From positions 124,001 to 188,000 of the forward strand of contig NZ_CP017659.1 in NCBI RefSeq assembly GCF_015326965.1: a stretch of DNA of 64,000 nt, in the 5' to 3' direction. The notes beneath the pieces are model-generated. The model did no database searches. It was not told the DNA's origin and saw only the letters and a program-made list of their open reading frames with translations. Shown here in pieces: positions 63,476-64,000 of the stretch (position 1 is its first letter; the number at the start of each line of letters is the position of its first letter). This DNA comes from Paenibacillus sp. JZ16 (lineage in GTDB: Bacteria > Bacillota > Bacilli > Paenibacillales > Paenibacillaceae). The translations under genes and the position numbers were made by a program.

Positions 63476-64000
63476 ATGAAAATAAAGTATCCCAAAACGA
63501 TGCATTTGCCTTGGTCCAGAGGGTATACGGATGACGATAAGATTTTACGAAACACGGACCATTTTACGGGACAGGAGGTCGTCATTACCGAGAAAATGGA
63601 CGGGGAGAACACCACGATGTACCCCGGTTTCATTCATGCGAGATCGCTGGACAGCAAGGATCATCCTTCCCGTCATTATGTGAAGACGCTGCATGGGGGC
63701 ATCAAGTATATGATTCCGGAGGGTTATCGTCTCTGCGGGGAAAACGTATATGCCAAGCATTCGCTTTTGTATTCGGCGCTGCCGTCCTACTTCATGCTGT
63801 TCTCCGTATGGAATGAGTTGAATGTGTGCCTGTCATGGGATGAGACGGAGGAATGGGCGGAACGTCTGGGGCTGGTCACGGTTCCTGTCTTGTACCGGGG
63901 AATCTGGGACGAGGATGCTGCCAAGGCTTGTTATACGAAGCAGTCAGACTGCGGCGGGGAGCAGGAAGGTTATGTGGTTCGGCTGGCTTCCGCATTTGCA
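63476..64000 (+). CDS. RNA ligase, N-terminal part (runs off the right edge)
   Basis: The frame is open from an ATG at 63476 to the window end, 175 codons. It encodes the nucleotidyltransferase domain of an RNA ligase (PF09414 type). Motif I is ITEKMDGENT with adenylated Lys 40, then HARSLDS (motif Ia), LCGENVYAKHSLLY (motif III), LFSVWN (IIIa) and EQEGYVVR (motif IV). Motif V and the C-terminus lie outside the window. AAGGAGGTG precedes the ATG, inside the 14-base gap behind the kinase-HD gene, indicating co-transcription. The protein should seal RNA or DNA-RNA ends with a 5'-phosphate and 3'-OH. Confidence 0.87.
   Translation, partial: MKIKYPKTMHLPWSRGYTDDDKILRNTDHFTGQEVVITEKMDGENTTMYPGFIHARSLDSKDHPSRHYVKTLHGGIKYMIPEGYRLCGENVYAKHSLLYSALPSYFMLFSVWNELNVCLSWDETEEWAERLGLVTVPVLYRGIWDEDAAKACYTKQSDCGGEQEGYVVRLASAFA

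Noticed and set aside
1..64000. Search for transposases, integrases, att sites, CRISPR arrays, tRNA and rRNA genes
   Set aside because: Nothing in either strand shows DDE or tyrosine-recombinase motifs, regularly spaced repeats, cloverleaf-like genes or rRNA segments. The decayed genes are better explained by simple deletions.

Overview
The window looks like a chromosomal segment of a spore-forming Firmicute, most probably Paenibacillus or a close relative (inference). The reasons are a GerA-type germinant-receptor operon, a T-box leader, strong AGGAGG-type ribosome binding sites, SLH and FIMAH surface domains, many sugar-active enzymes, AraC/GntR regulators, Lpl-type sugar ABC permeases and moderate G+C. 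I see no rRNA, tRNA, CRISPR array, prophage or intact insertion sequence.

Layout. 1-8400: a YugN-like protein, a very large family 2 glycosidase, a membrane-anchored alpha/beta hydrolase, and a 794-residue protein carrying two isoprenoid-synthase-like halves. 8500-15400: an AraC regulator with its VOC partner, a secreted GH16 glucanase with a ricin-type lectin tail, a YtcJ-like amidohydrolase and a PAP2 membrane protein. 15450-18700: T-box-controlled asd (archaeal/fungal-type enzyme) and an NhaC-type antiporter. 18800-28500: acetyltransferase, a Ser/Thr kinase with a small Ser/His-rich basic protein, a GH38-like DUF5054 protein, an HpaB-type monooxygenase, a VanY-type peptidase, a SUKH protein, an APH-like kinase and a nucleotidyltransferase-like protein. 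28500-33500: amidohydrolase, a two-component system and an SLH protein. 33700-38400: the trehalose operon treC-treP-treR behind a promoter with two TreR-like operators. 38500-42500: SDR, BadF-type kinase, Gfo/Idh/MocA oxidoreductase and DUF3189. 42700-47000: a germinant-receptor operon in the order A-C-D-B. 47100-53400: assorted regulators and enzymes, including a zinc alcohol dehydrogenase broken by an internal deletion and an EamA transporter lacking its N-terminus. 53600-62400: a secreted beta-propeller/FIMAH protein, then a sugar ABC transporter (two permeases, binding lipoprotein) and a GntR-LacI-type regulator. 62500 to the right edge: a polynucleotide kinase-HD fusion followed by an RNA ligase, which looks like an RNA repair cassette cut by the window edge.

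How the genes work together. Most of the window is saprophyte accessory metabolism: extracellular or surface glycan degradation (GH2, GH16, DUF5054, propeller protein), uptake (ABC transporter, trehalose PTS) and local regulators. The two most unusual loci are the tandem isoprenoid-synthase fusion (5584-7968) and the kinase-HD/ligase pair (62502-64000). Several decayed genes (8127-8394, 28197-28325, 49275-50070, 52671-53330) show ongoing gene loss. All functional calls come from reading the sequence; no database search was run.
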